This document shows, in pieces, positions 51,714 to 60,150 of a stretch of 64,000 nucleotides of DNA (positions are counted from its first letter, which is position 1; each line of letters starts with the position of its first letter). The position numbers were made by a program, and so were the translations under genes. Source of the stretch: Actinopolyspora alba (GTDB taxonomy: Bacteria; Actinomycetota; Actinomycetes; Mycobacteriales; Pseudonocardiaceae); NCBI RefSeq assembly GCF_900112765.1, contig NZ_FOMZ01000010.1:175088-239087 (forward strand). The letters run 5' to 3'. The notes under the pieces are model-generated. The model saw only the letters and a program-made list of their open reading frames with translations, was not told where the DNA came from and made no database searches.

Positions 51714-52402
51714 GGTGGATTCTCCCGAAGCACGTAGCCGACACCGCGGACGGTGTGAATCAACCTCGGTTCACCCGATGCCTCCGTCTTGCGGCGCAGA
51801 TACCCGATGTAGACCTCCAGGGCGTTGCCCGTCGTCGGGAAATCGTAGCCCCAGACGTCCTCCAGCAGCCTGCTGCGAGTGAGCACCTGCTTGGGGTGGG
51901 CCATGAGCAGTTCGAGCAGCGCGAACTCGGTACGCGTCAGGCTGATCGCACGGCTCCCCCGCCGCACCTCGCGGGTGCCGGGATCCAGTTCCAGGTCGGC
52001 GAACCGCAGTGACTCCGGGATGCCCTCCTCGGGGTCCGGTGGACTCGCCCTGCGCAACAGCGCTCGCAGTCGGGCGAGCAGTTCCTCCAGGGCGAAGGGT
52101 TTGGGCAGGTAGTCGTCCGCCCCCGCGTCCAGGCCCGCCACGCGATCCGAAACGGCCTCGCGCGCGGTGAGCACCAGGATCGGCAGGTCGTCACCGGTCC
52201 CCCGCAGTCTGCGCGCGACCTCCAGACCGTCCACCTTGGGCATCATGACGTCGAGGACCATCGCGTCCGGTCGCGCGGCGGCGAGCGAGTCCAGGGCCTG
52301 CTGACCGTCCGAGGCCAGTTCCACCTGGTAACCGTTGAATTCGAGAGATCTTCGCAATGACTCCCGAACGGCACGGTCGTCGTCGACGACGAGTATGCGC
52401 AT
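51710..52402 (-). CDS. mprA: OmpR-family response regulator MprA-like
   Basis: The 230-residue regulator has receiver motifs [35 protein letters not shown] (phospho-Asp), [20 protein letters not shown] and [20 protein letters not shown]. The winged helix shows [40 protein letters not shown] and [14 protein letters not shown] 52402 gives the canonical start. First gene of mprAB; the likely regulon includes pepD 4 kb downstream. Confidence 0.93.
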   Translation of the reverse strand: MRILVVDDDRAVRESLRRSLEFNGYQVELASDGQQALDSLAAARPDAMVLDVMMPKVDGLEVARRLRGTGDDLPILVLTAREAVSDRVAGLDAGADDYLPKPFALEELLARLRALLRRASPPDPEEGIPESLRFADLELDPGTREVRRGSRAISLTRTEFALLELLMAHPKQVLTRSRLLEDVWGYDFPTTGNALEVYIGYLRRKTEASGEPRLIHTVRGVGYVLRENPP

Positions 52403-52620
52403 GTCCCCCAGTCTTACCCGAAGCCCTGAGAGAGAACTGAGAAGTGGGGGTGTCGCCACCGGCGAGTCGGGGTTTTATGGCGCGCATCACAACGGAGCAC
52501 CGCCCAAGGAGACCGCCACACCGCACGCCGGACCGACGCGGCGGGCGGCGATGGTGTGCGGAGTCATTCCAGTCGCGGGGCACTGGGAATCACACCCGCG
52601 AGCACGGCAGGATAGCCGGG

Positions 52621-53301
52621 ATGACAACGGCAGACCGATCCGGCCGCTCCGAATCCCGACAGCCGGTATCCGACCTCTACGACGTGATCAACCGTCGGCG
52701 CGACGTACGCTCCGAGTTCACCGGCGAGACGCTCGACCCCGAGGTGCTTTACCGCGTGCTGGGTGCCGCGCACAGCGCCCCGAGCGTGGGGCTCTCCCAG
52801 CCGTGGGACTTCGTCCTCGTACGCGACGAGGCCACTCGACGCGCCTTCCGCGAGCACGTGCTGGCGGAACGAAGCGTGTTCGCGGCCGAGCTCAGCGGAG
52901 AACGCGCCCAGACCTTCTCCAAGATCAAGGTGGAGGGCATCGTGGAGTCCTCACTCGGCATAGCGGTGACCTACGACCCGGAACGCGGTTCACCGGACGT
53001 GCTCGGCAGGCACGCCATCGCCGACGCCGGGCTGTACTCGGTGTGCCTGGCGATCCAGAACCTGTGGTTGGCAGCCACGGCCGAAGGACTCGGCGTGGGC
53101 TGGGTAAGCTTCTACCGGGAGGAATTCCTGCGCAGACTGCTGGACATCCCCTCGGGCGTCCGGCCGGTCGCCTGGTTGTGCGTCGGGCCGGTTCGTGAGC
53201 TAGCCGAGACCCCTGACCTGGAACGCCACGGCTGGCGCAGCAGGTTGCGGTTGGAGGATGTTGTACACGACGGCAAGTATCGGCACGATTTCACCCGGTA
53301 G
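52621..53301 (+). CDS. bluB: 5,6-dimethylbenzimidazole synthase
   Basis: The 226-residue flavin-destructive enzyme of the nitroreductase fold makes the lower ligand of B12 from FMNH2 and oxygen. Features: YDVINRRRDVRSEFTGETLD (FMN phosphate contacts), AAHSAPSVGLSQPWDFVLVR, RHAIADAGLYSVCLAIQNLW, GLGVGWVSFYREEFLRRLLD and LCVGPVRELAETPDLERHGW. No cobalamin riboswitch signature was seen in the 218 nt upstream. No other B12 genes are adjacent. ATG 52621 fits the usual length. Confidence 0.92.
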   Translation: MTTADRSGRSESRQPVSDLYDVINRRRDVRSEFTGETLDPEVLYRVLGAAHSAPSVGLSQPWDFVLVRDEATRRAFREHVLAERSVFAAELSGERAQTFSKIKVEGIVESSLGIAVTYDPERGSPDVLGRHAIADAGLYSVCLAIQNLWLAATAEGLGVGWVSFYREEFLRRLLDIPSGVRPVAWLCVGPVRELAETPDLERHGWRSRLRLEDVVHDGKYRHDFTR

Positions 53302-53364
53302 CCTGTTGCTCGAAGAGCAGGTAGTCGAAGCGGAGACTCCGGGTACCCGACCCACGCGGGCTCG

Positions 53365-54900
53365 GTGAGAACCCGCAGCGCCGCGATCTGCGAGTGCGAG
53401 GACGCCGTGGAACAGGACGATCCGCTGCTGGCGGGCCGGATACCCGAGCAAGACCGTCAAGTACGGCTGTTGCTCGACTCCGGCCTGATCGAGCAGTGCG
53501 AGGCGGCCTTCGACGATTCGGTGGCCAGCGCGCCGAACCTGGTCGGCAGCGAGTGGAACCGCCCGATCGTACTCGTGAACCGGGCGATCCTCGCCTGGCG
53601 GTTGGGACGGATCTCGCTGGCCCTCGAACTCGCCGCGGACGCCTGGACCGAGCTCGACGCGGAGAAGCACCGCGACGCGGAGACCGCCCACGCGCTGAGC
53701 ATGCTCGGCTATCTGCTCGAAGGGCACAGCGCCCCCGCGATCGAACTGCTCAGCAGGGCGGTGCGGATCGCACGGGAGGTGGGCGACCCGGCCACGCTCG
53801 CGCACTGCCTGCTGCGGGAGGGGGCCACACTGGCCTCACGAGTGGTCGTCTCCGGTGTGTCCGTGGAACGCTACCTGTCCGACTCGCTGGTGCGGTTCGA
53901 CGAGGTGTTCCGGCTGGGGACGCAGGGGGCGGTGCACCGGCGTGCACTGGCCAGCAGCGGCCGGGTACTGGTGGCACTGGAGGAGGTCGACGACGCGCAG
54001 CGACGCGCCACCTCGGCACTGGCGGAAGCCGAGGAAGCCTCGGACATGTACGCGCAGTCCATCGCCAACTGGACGCTCGCCGAGGTGCGCAGGCGGCAGA
54101 ACCTGCTGAATCAGGCGAGGACCTTGGCGAGTCGTGCCCTGTACCAGGCGGAGACGATCAGGGAAACCATGCTGATCAACCGCATCTCCACCGACCTGTC
54201 GTCGGTGTGCCAACGCCTCGGTGACCACGTGGGCGAGGCCACCGCCCTGCGGCGAGCGGTGCGTGCGGCCAACGAAACCATCCAGGTGCTGCAGGAGGGG
54301 CTCGGTCAGGCACTCGAACAACGCCGCATCGCGGTACACGCCCAGCGCAAGGCCAATGCGGCCGAGGCAGCGGCGCTGCGTGACCCGCTCACCGGATTGG
54401 CCAACCGGTTGGGGCTGGAACGCTACGCACCGGCACTGCTGGAGCGCAGCGCCTCCCAGGGAGGCATTCCGTGGTTGCTGTTGCTGGACGTGGACTGGTT
54501 CAAGGACGTCAACGACGGAGCGGGACACTCGATGGGCGACGCCGCGCTGCGGGAGGTGGCGTCGCTGCTGCGGGCCGAATGCCGCGCCGAGGACCTGATC
54601 TGCCGCTGGGCGGGCGACGAGTTCGTGGTGGTGCTGGCCGCCTACTCCGGGGATTCGCGCACGGCGGGACCGGCCGTGGCCGAACGCATCCGGGCGGCGG
54701 TGGACGGGCACGACTGGCGACAGGTTCTCGGCGAGATCGAGCAACCACCCACGGTGAGCATCGGCGCGGCGGCCGGTCCGGCCAGACTGGACGAACTGTT
54801 CACGGCTGCCGACGTCGCGCTCTATCGCGCCAAGCACGGCGGGCGTAACCGCGTGGAGGTCGACGGCCCGGAGCGCCGTGAGGCCCTGTCCGCCGATTGA
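53365..54900 (+). CDS. diguanylate cyclase with TPR-like N-terminal domain
   Basis: The protein of about 511 residues starts GTG 53365 or GTG 53407. Residues 40-310 are helical TPR-like repeats (SLALELAADAWTELDAEKHR; VLVALEEVDDAQRRATSALA; YAQSIANWTLAEVRRRQNLL). A short coiled coil leads into the GGDEF domain: ALRDPLTGLANRLGLERYAP, LLLLDVDWFKDVNDGAGHSM, active-site loop ICRWAGDEFVVVLAAY, and FTAADVALYRAKHGGRNRVE. The active site is A-G-D-E-F, normally functional, so it probably makes cyclic di-GMP. No transmembrane segment and no EAL domain. Confidence 0.9.
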   Translation: MRTRSAAICECEDAVEQDDPLLAGRIPEQDRQVRLLLDSGLIEQCEAAFDDSVASAPNLVGSEWNRPIVLVNRAILAWRLGRISLALELAADAWTELDAEKHRDAETAHALSMLGYLLEGHSAPAIELLSRAVRIAREVGDPATLAHCLLREGATLASRVVVSGVSVERYLSDSLVRFDEVFRLGTQGAVHRRALASSGRVLVALEEVDDAQRRATSALAEAEEASDMYAQSIANWTLAEVRRRQNLLNQARTLASRALYQAETIRETMLINRISTDLSSVCQRLGDHVGEATALRRAVRAANETIQVLQEGLGQALEQRRIAVHAQRKANAAEAAALRDPLTGLANRLGLERYAPALLERSASQGGIPWLLLLDVDWFKDVNDGAGHSMGDAALREVASLLRAECRAEDLICRWAGDEFVVVLAAYSGDSRTAGPAVAERIRAAVDGHDWRQVLGEIEQPPTVSIGAAAGPARLDELFTAADVALYRAKHGGRNRVEVDGPERREALSAD

Positions 54901-54960
54901 GCGGTGCTCCGGGCACCACCCCTGGCGTGTCGCGCGGCGACAGGGTCGCGGCTCACGGTC

Positions 54961-56271
54961 GTGGCCTCCGCCCCGGAGCGTTCCGGCGAGAACGGTTCGT
55001 TCCGCCTGCCGTCGGATACAATCCGGGCATGGAGCCGGGAGCCGGGAGCCGGGAGCCGGGAGCCGGGAGCCGGGAGCCGGGAGCCGGGAGCCGGGAGCCG
55101 GGAGCCGGGAGCCGGGAGCCGGGAGCCGTGGGGCACCGTTCCGGTACGGCGCCGGGTACTGGGGGTCGTACGCAACCTGACGGCGTTGGACCGGCTCGGT
55201 GACGTGCTGCCCGTTCTCGCCGACGACTTCCGGGTGGAGACCCGGTTCACCCGTGCCGAGGGGTCGGCGTTCGACACGGACCTGTCCGACCACTTCCGGC
55301 GGGCCGGGATGCGCGTGGTCCCGTGGCAGCGGGCGAGCGCCGCGGAGTTCGATCTGGCGATCTCCCCCAGCGGCAACGGGGCACTGCACGAACTCGACAT
55401 GCCGGTGCTCACGCTCTCGCACGGGGCGGGCCACCACAAGCACCGCCCCGCGACGACCGGATTCACCTCGGAGGTGGCCGGACTCTCCCGCGACCAACTG
55501 CTGCGGGACGGCGAGCCGGTTCCCGCCGCGGTCTGCCTGACGCACCAGGACCAGCTGGCCCTGCTCGGTCGGCACAACCCGCGGTTGCGGGAGCGAGCAG
55601 GTGTGGTCGGCGACCCGTGCTTCGACCGACTGCGGGCCAGCCTCCCCGCTCGGGAGCGTTACCGGGACGCGCTGGGTATCGGCGACCGTGAACTCGTCGT
55701 GCTCACCTCCACCTGGGGCGAACGAGCACTGTTCGCCCGCCGCCCCGAGCTGGCAGCGGAACTGGTGGGAGCGCTGCCCGCCGAGACCCACACGATCGCG
55801 CTGGTGCTGCACCCGAACGTCTGGGACCTGCACGGTCCCTGGCAGATCGAGCAGTGGACCCGGCGAGCCAGGGACGCCGGGCTGGTGCTGGTACCGCCGG
55901 ACCGGGGTTGGAAGGCCACCCTGGTCGCCGCGGACACCGTGGTCGCCGATCACGGCTCCCTGGGGCTCTACGCGGCGGCCCTGGGTAAGCGGCTGCTGCT
56001 GGGCAGTTTCGGAGCTCGGGAGATCGTCGCGAACACCCCGAGATACGAACTCGGGAAACGGGCCTGCCATCTGACGGGCACGGCGGAGCTGAAGGAGCAG
56101 ATCACGGCGGCGGCCCCGGTTCCCGGACACGAGAGCCTGGCAGCCGATACCTTCGCCAACCACGATCGGGCGGCGGGCGAGTTGCGGCGCGTCGTCTACG
56201 AGCTGCTGGATCTGCCCGAACCGTCGTGGCGGGCAACCGCTCCACCGGTGGATCCGTTCGTCCCCGAGTGA
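54961..56271 (+). CDS. GT-B-like glyco/glycerophosphotransferase-type protein with frame-switching N-terminus
   Basis: The conserved body runs from about 55147 to the stop: RRRVLGVVRNLTALDRLGDV, TDLSDHFRRAGMRVVPWQRA, LDMPVLTLSHGAGHHKHRPA, VVLTSTWGERALFARRPELA, TIALVLHPNVWDLHGPWQIE and TLVAADTVVADHGSLGLYAA. It resembles an actinobacterial GT-B family related to CDP-glycerol glycerophosphotransferases/2-epimerases, but I cannot assign a substrate. In the present repeat number the body is in frame only with a poorly supported GTG at 54961. The best start, leaderless ATG 55029, is out of frame because of a heptanucleotide repeat. Follows the GGDEF gene by 60 nt. Confidence 0.7.
   Translation: MASAPERSGENGSFRLPSDTIRAWSREPGAGSREPGAGSREPGAGSREPGAGSREPWGTVPVRRRVLGVVRNLTALDRLGDVLPVLADDFRVETRFTRAEGSAFDTDLSDHFRRAGMRVVPWQRASAAEFDLAISPSGNGALHELDMPVLTLSHGAGHHKHRPATTGFTSEVAGLSRDQLLRDGEPVPAAVCLTHQDQLALLGRHNPRLRERAGVVGDPCFDRLRASLPARERYRDALGIGDRELVVLTSTWGERALFARRPELAAELVGALPAETHTIALVLHPNVWDLHGPWQIEQWTRRARDAGLVLVPPDRGWKATLVAADTVVADHGSLGLYAAALGKRLLLGSFGAREIVANTPRYELGKRACHLTGTAELKEQITAAAPVPGHESLAADTFANHDRAAGELRRVVYELLDLPEPSWRATAPPVDPFVPE
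55017..55022 (+). promoter_or_regulatory. -10 box for leaderless transcript at ATG 55029
   Basis: TACAAT, the best -10 match in this area, ends 6 nt before ATG 55029, just ahead of the heptanucleotide repeat. The -35 region is weak. Confidence 0.55.
55032..55129 (+). repeat. heptanucleotide tandem repeat, 13 perfect copies plus a partial one
   Basis: Unit GAGCCGG repeats 13 times without error (55032-55122). Then GAGCCGT (55123-55129) runs into unique coding sequence. It begins with the first base after ATG 55029. Seven is not a multiple of three, so each gain or loss shifts the reading frame. With 13 units the ATG frame ends at 55202 after 57 residues; with 12 or 15 units it would enter the conserved protein frame. 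Confidence 0.95.
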
Positions 56272-56358
56272 GTCGGCCGGACGTTCGGCGGGGCTCTCCG
56301 TTCACCTCGTGGTCGCTCAGCCGGGGAGCACGCCACCGGAGGCGAACGGAAACTCCGA

Positions 56359-58482
56359 TCACCCCGCTCCGGTCCGCAGTCTCTCGGCTCTCGGACTACC
56401 CGCGCGTTCGTAGATCGCGACGGCCTCCCGCAGGCACTTCTCGGCCCGGTCCCGCTCACCGATCTCGCGCAACGAAGGGACCAGATACTCGAACGGTGCG
56501 GCCAGCTCGAACAGCAGCTTCTCGTCGTCCTCGTCGGAGTGGTGAGAACTCAGTTCGACGACGGCTCGTTCCAGTTGCTCGACGGCCTGCCGATGCAGTC
56601 CCATGCGTTGTCGGACGAGTCCGGTGGTCAACTTCACCTTGGCGGAGGTGCGCCGGTCGTTCGGGAAGTCCGCCAACCGCGCCGCCGCGGTCTCCAAGTA
56701 CTCCAGGGCTTTCTCCTGCTCGCCGAGTCCACTGTGGGCCCGCGCCGCGAAGTGCTCCACCAGGGCCATTCCCCGTGGCTTCCCCAGTCGCTCGCTGATC
56801 TTCCACGCGAAGCGGAACAGTTCGATGGCCGGCTCGTAGTGCTCCTGCTCCAGGTAAACCCGACCGTGGAACTCGTAGGCCGAGGCGAGCACCTGGCGAT
56901 GCCCAGCACTAGCGGCTTTCTCCCGCGCTTCGAGGGCCTGGGTGTGCGCCTCGGCGAATCGGTGACACTCCATCAGCAGCCTGGTGCGCAGGATCCGCAT
57001 CCTCGCCCCCGCCAACGGATCGTCCCGCCGATCCGCCGCCCCGATCGCCAGCTCGAAGGCTCGCAGTGTCTCATCGTAGTGCCTGTGGTGGTTGTGCAGT
57101 GTCCACAGTGCACCATCACAGAGCGCGAGCACGGTTTCGTGGTCGCCGCGTTCGCTCGCGTGGTGGACCAGCGCGACGATGTTGGCGAACTCGGTCTCCA
57201 GCCAGCGCAGCGCGGTCGGTTTGGTGAAGGGGTTCTCCTCGGACGTCACCAGGTGCTCGTCACCCGCCACCCGCAACCTGCTCGGTTCCATCACCGCCCG
57301 GTCGGCGTGGGCGCCCATCCGGCGGTACCGCGTGACCAGGCGGTGGTGCGCCCGCTCGAAGTCCACCGGTTCGAGCTTCCCGGCGTGTTCGCTCGCGTGG
57401 ATCCGCACCAGATCGTGCAGGTGGAAGCGCCCCGGCTCGGACTCGAGCACCAGGTTGGCCGCGTGCAGTTCGTAGAGCAGGTCCTCCGCGTCGGCGGGAT
57501 CGGCGTCGAGCAGCTCGGCGACCGTGGCGGCGTCGAAAGTGCGGCAGGGAATCGCGCCGAGCAGCCGGTAGAGCTCGGCCTGCTCGCCCGGGAGGTCGGT
57601 GACCGCGAGTTCCAGGGTGTCCCGCACTTCGGGATTGTCACGCAGCATCTCGCCACGGTGAGCGGGACCGGTGAGCCAGTCGGCCGCGCGGCGCGGTGTC
57701 CAGTGTTTGAGTCGCCTGATCTTTCTGCCCACGAACTCCAGCGCCAACGGGGTGTAGCCGCAGAGTTCGACGAGTCGCCCGACGTCCGGGTCCGTCACGG
57801 CCGGATCCGTGCCGGTGATTCGCGCGAGCAGTTCGATCGCGTGGTGCCGGGAAAGCGGTTCGAGGTCGATCGAGCTCACCCCGTCGGAGGAGAACTCCGC
57901 GGCGGCGTGTTGGCTGGTGAACAGGATCATGCTCTCCGGCGCCGCGAGCCGCAGGTCGAGCAGCTGCCGCGGGCGCACCAGTCCGTCGAAGACGAATCCC
58001 ATCCTGCGGCCGCGGGTGCGGTCACGCAGCAGCTGCAGCGCGTCCCGGTCCGCGGCGGGTAGTTCGTGTTCGGCCGTACCCAGCTTGCGCAGGCACGAGC
58101 GCGCCAGCTCGGCGGAGCCGGATACCGGGTGGCCGTGCCAGTCGGTGTAGCAGAAGCCGTCCTCGAAACGCTCGTGCACCTGCCAGGCGAAACTCCGCGC
58201 GAGCGTGCTCTTGCCGATGCCGCTGAGACCGCACAGCGCGATCAGGACGGCTCCCGACCCGGAGTCGGACGAGCCGTTCGCGGCGGAGGAGCGTTCGAGG
58301 ACGCTGTGCAACGCGTGGTGCTCGTCCCGGCGGTCGACGAGCAGTGTCGGCTCGGCCGGGATGCTCATCGGGCGCTCGGGAGGAGGAGCGTCGGCGCCGT
58401 GGAAGTGCAGGTGCTGCTCGAAACGATCGACCCGCCCTGCCTGCGTCACACTGCGGGCGTCGCCGTGGTACTCGTTCGTCAT
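56359..58482 (-). CDS. STAND/NLR-type NB-ARC ATPase with amyloid-like N-terminal motif and TPR tail
   Basis: The protein of about 707 residues starts ATG 58482 (GTG 58488 possible). Residues 1-30 (MTNEYHGDARSVTQAGRVDR, FEQHLHFHG) resemble the G-x-V-x-Q-A-G...H-x-H-F-H amyloid-signalling motifs reported at the N-termini of actinobacterial NLR-like proteins. The NB-ARC domain has Walker A ALCGLSGIGKSTLARSFAWQ, Walker B region RMGFVFDGLVRPRQLL and the GxP motif LCGYTPLALEFVGRKI; a winged helix follows. The C-terminal 330 residues are TPR repeats. Such proteins sense a ligand through the repeats and oligomerise, acting as regulators or in antiphage defence. Effector not visible. Confidence 0.85.
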   Translation of the reverse strand: MTNEYHGDARSVTQAGRVDRFEQHLHFHGADAPPPERPMSIPAEPTLLVDRRDEHHALHSVLERSSAANGSSDSGSGAVLIALCGLSGIGKSTLARSFAWQVHERFEDGFCYTDWHGHPVSGSAELARSCLRKLGTAEHELPAADRDALQLLRDRTRGRRMGFVFDGLVRPRQLLDLRLAAPESMILFTSQHAAAEFSSDGVSSIDLEPLSRHHAIELLARITGTDPAVTDPDVGRLVELCGYTPLALEFVGRKIRRLKHWTPRRAADWLTGPAHRGEMLRDNPEVRDTLELAVTDLPGEQAELYRLLGAIPCRTFDAATVAELLDADPADAEDLLYELHAANLVLESEPGRFHLHDLVRIHASEHAGKLEPVDFERAHHRLVTRYRRMGAHADRAVMEPSRLRVAGDEHLVTSEENPFTKPTALRWLETEFANIVALVHHASERGDHETVLALCDGALWTLHNHHRHYDETLRAFELAIGAADRRDDPLAGARMRILRTRLLMECHRFAEAHTQALEAREKAASAGHRQVLASAYEFHGRVYLEQEHYEPAIELFRFAWKISERLGKPRGMALVEHFAARAHSGLGEQEKALEYLETAAARLADFPNDRRTSAKVKLTTGLVRQRMGLHRQAVEQLERAVVELSSHHSDEDDEKLLFELAAPFEYLVPSLREIGERDRAEKCLREAVAIYERAGSPRAERLRTGAG

Positions 58483-58676
58483 GGTCACCCCAGTGCCGTC
58501 CTATCGCACACGGTAGCGGCAAGTCGACCATACGCGCGCGCCGTTCCGAAAAGATCAGCGGCGGGTGTCGTTAGCCCGAAGCACAGCCACTGCCGGGGCC
58601 GGTGTCGAGGACACCCACCGGCCCGGTATCCTTTGTTGCGGATCGGCAAGTACCGACCCGGCCGACAACCGAACAG

Positions 58677-58749
58677 GCCCTCGTAGCTCAGGGGATAGAG
58701 CACCGCTCTCCTAAAGCGGGTGTCGCAGGTTCGAATCCTGCCGAGGGCG
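58677..58749 (+). tRNA. tRNA-Arg (anticodon CCT), AICE attachment site
   Basis: A 73-nt cloverleaf. The acceptor GCCCTCG pairs with CGAGGGC. The D arm GCTC/GAGC and anticodon stem CCGCT/AGCGG hold loop CTCCTAA with anticodon CCT. T arm CAGGT TCGAATC CTG. Discriminator G. Its 3' end faces a tyrosine integrase 71 nt away, the usual position of an att site. Confidence 0.95.
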
Positions 58750-58820
58750 CATCAGCCCAGCACACACGGGCGAGCAGGGATCTCGACCAAGATCGATCCC
58801 CACTTTACCCCCACTTTTGC

Positions 58821-59969
58821 TCAGTCTTCCCGGTGCAGGTCGGCCAGGGCTCTGGCCGCCGAGTCACCGACCGTCTTCCGGTTCATGTAGACGTCTTGGG
58901 TCATGCTGACCCGATCATGCCCGAGGTAGTCCGCGATCTCGCGGGCCGACAACCCGGCTTCGTCGAGTCGGGTGGCGACCAGGTGCCGGAAGGCGTGCGG
59001 ATGCAGCCCGACCCATTCGGTACCCGCGAGGACCGTCCGAAGATCAGCCCGCGTGTTGTCGGGATCTCGCAGTGTCCCCGACGCCGTGGGAAACACCCAC
59101 TCGGTTTCGGCGGATTCGTGGCGACGTCGCAGCAGATCCACGAACCAGTTCGGAGCGGTGACGGTGCGCATGCCCGCCGAGGACTTCGTGTGATCCTGCA
59201 CGAACAGGCCCACGCCCTTCTCCCGGATCGCGGTCCCTTCGATCTTGATCGTGCCCGCGCCGAGGTCGATCTTGGACCAGTCCAGCGCGAGCAGTTCACC
59301 GATGCGGCACCCGAGAGCGGCCAAGGCGTCGACCACGTCCGGCAGGTCCCGCCGCAGCGCCTTGTCCGAGGCGGCCAGGTGTTTGCGCAACCGGGTGTAT
59401 TCCGCGCGGGTGATCACGGTCTTCTGCTTGGCAGCGCGCGAGCCGCTCGCCTTCGGCAACGTCACCTCGTTGACCGGATTGCTCGGGATCGCGTCGTGAC
59501 GCACCGCGATGGCCAGCACCCCGGAGAGCACGACCTTGGCATGTTTGGCGCTGCCCGAACCGGCGTTGTCGTGAATCGACCGCAGCACCCGGGTGGCGAC
59601 CGAGACGGTCACCTCACTCACCCGCAACGCTCCGACCGGTGTGGACAGATCACGATCCCACGCGTCGCGGTAGGTGCGCTTGGTCCGCAACGCCTTGTCG
59701 GACTCCTCCAGCTCCCGAAGCCACATCCCCGCCACATCGACGACCTTGCTGGCAGCGGTGACCTCATCACCGGCCACCGACCGAGCACGGTCACGCAAGG
59801 CTTGCTTGAGATTCTCCTTCGCCCCGGTCTTGCTCGTGCCCATGCGCTCCACATGCCGCACGGTGCCGTCGTAATCCCGATACTTCGTCCGAGCCCGATA
59901 ACGCTTCTCGGCCACCTTGTAGCACCGGACCTCACCGTGCGTCCCCAACGGCAACGGTGGTCGTGGCAT
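58821..59969 (-). CDS. int: tyrosine site-specific integrase
   Basis: The 382-residue recombinase starts MPRPPLPLGTHGEVRCYKVA. N-terminal arm-binding and SAM-like core-binding domains precede the catalytic domain: Arg I in ALAALGCRIGELLALDWSKI, Lys region KIEGTAIREKGVGLFV, H-x-x-R in GLHPHAFRHLVATRLDEAGL, and nucleophile Tyr in VSMTQDVYMNRKTVG after LGHDR. Its ATG overlaps the xis stop (TAATG). It inserts the element at the tRNA-Arg. Confidence 0.95.
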   Translation of the reverse strand: MPRPPLPLGTHGEVRCYKVAEKRYRARTKYRDYDGTVRHVERMGTSKTGAKENLKQALRDRARSVAGDEVTAASKVVDVAGMWLRELEESDKALRTKRTYRDAWDRDLSTPVGALRVSEVTVSVATRVLRSIHDNAGSGSAKHAKVVLSGVLAIAVRHDAIPSNPVNEVTLPKASGSRAAKQKTVITRAEYTRLRKHLAASDKALRRDLPDVVDALAALGCRIGELLALDWSKIDLGAGTIKIEGTAIREKGVGLFVQDHTKSSAGMRTVTAPNWFVDLLRRRHESAETEWVFPTASGTLRDPDNTRADLRTVLAGTEWVGLHPHAFRHLVATRLDEAGLSAREIADYLGHDRVSMTQDVYMNRKTVGDSAARALADLHRED

Positions 59970-60148
59970 TAGCTGACCTCCGTGGCTTGGGCGTCGAACC
60001 AGGCTTCGACGTCGTCGGGTTTGAACCTCAGGTGTTTGCCGAGCCGTCGCCCTGGGGGTCCGCCGCCGCGGCTGCGCCATTGGTAGATGGTGTTGGTGGG
60101 TACGCCGAGGTAGTCGGCCACGTCGGCGGGGGTCCAGAGGTTGCGCAT
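59969..60148 (-). CDS. xis: excisionase / helix-turn-helix DNA-binding protein
   Basis: The 59-residue MerR-like HTH protein reads MRNLWTPADVADYLGVPTNT, continues IYQWRSRGGGPPGRRLGKHL and ends KPDDVEAWFDAQATEVS. This is the standard AICE Xis size and pattern. The stop overlaps the integrase start by one base, and the repSA stop is 2 nt upstream of its ATG, so the three are cotranscribed. Confidence 0.92.
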   Translation of the reverse strand: MRNLWTPADVADYLGVPTNTIYQWRSRGGGPPGRRLGKHLRFKPDDVEAWFDAQATEVS

Positions 60149-60150
60149 GG

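Noticed and set aside
52403..52620. Cobalamin riboswitch upstream of bluB
   Set aside because: I found no convincing B12-box or conserved stem pattern in these 218 nt.
53836..56163. 775-residue minus-strand open frame
   Set aside because: Antisense to the GGDEF gene and the GT-B-like gene; the repeated SRLPAPG is the complement of the heptanucleotide repeat.
58750..58820. Second att core copy beside the integrase
   Set aside because: No repeat of the tRNA 3' end is visible in this stretch; the other end of the element must lie beyond position 64000.
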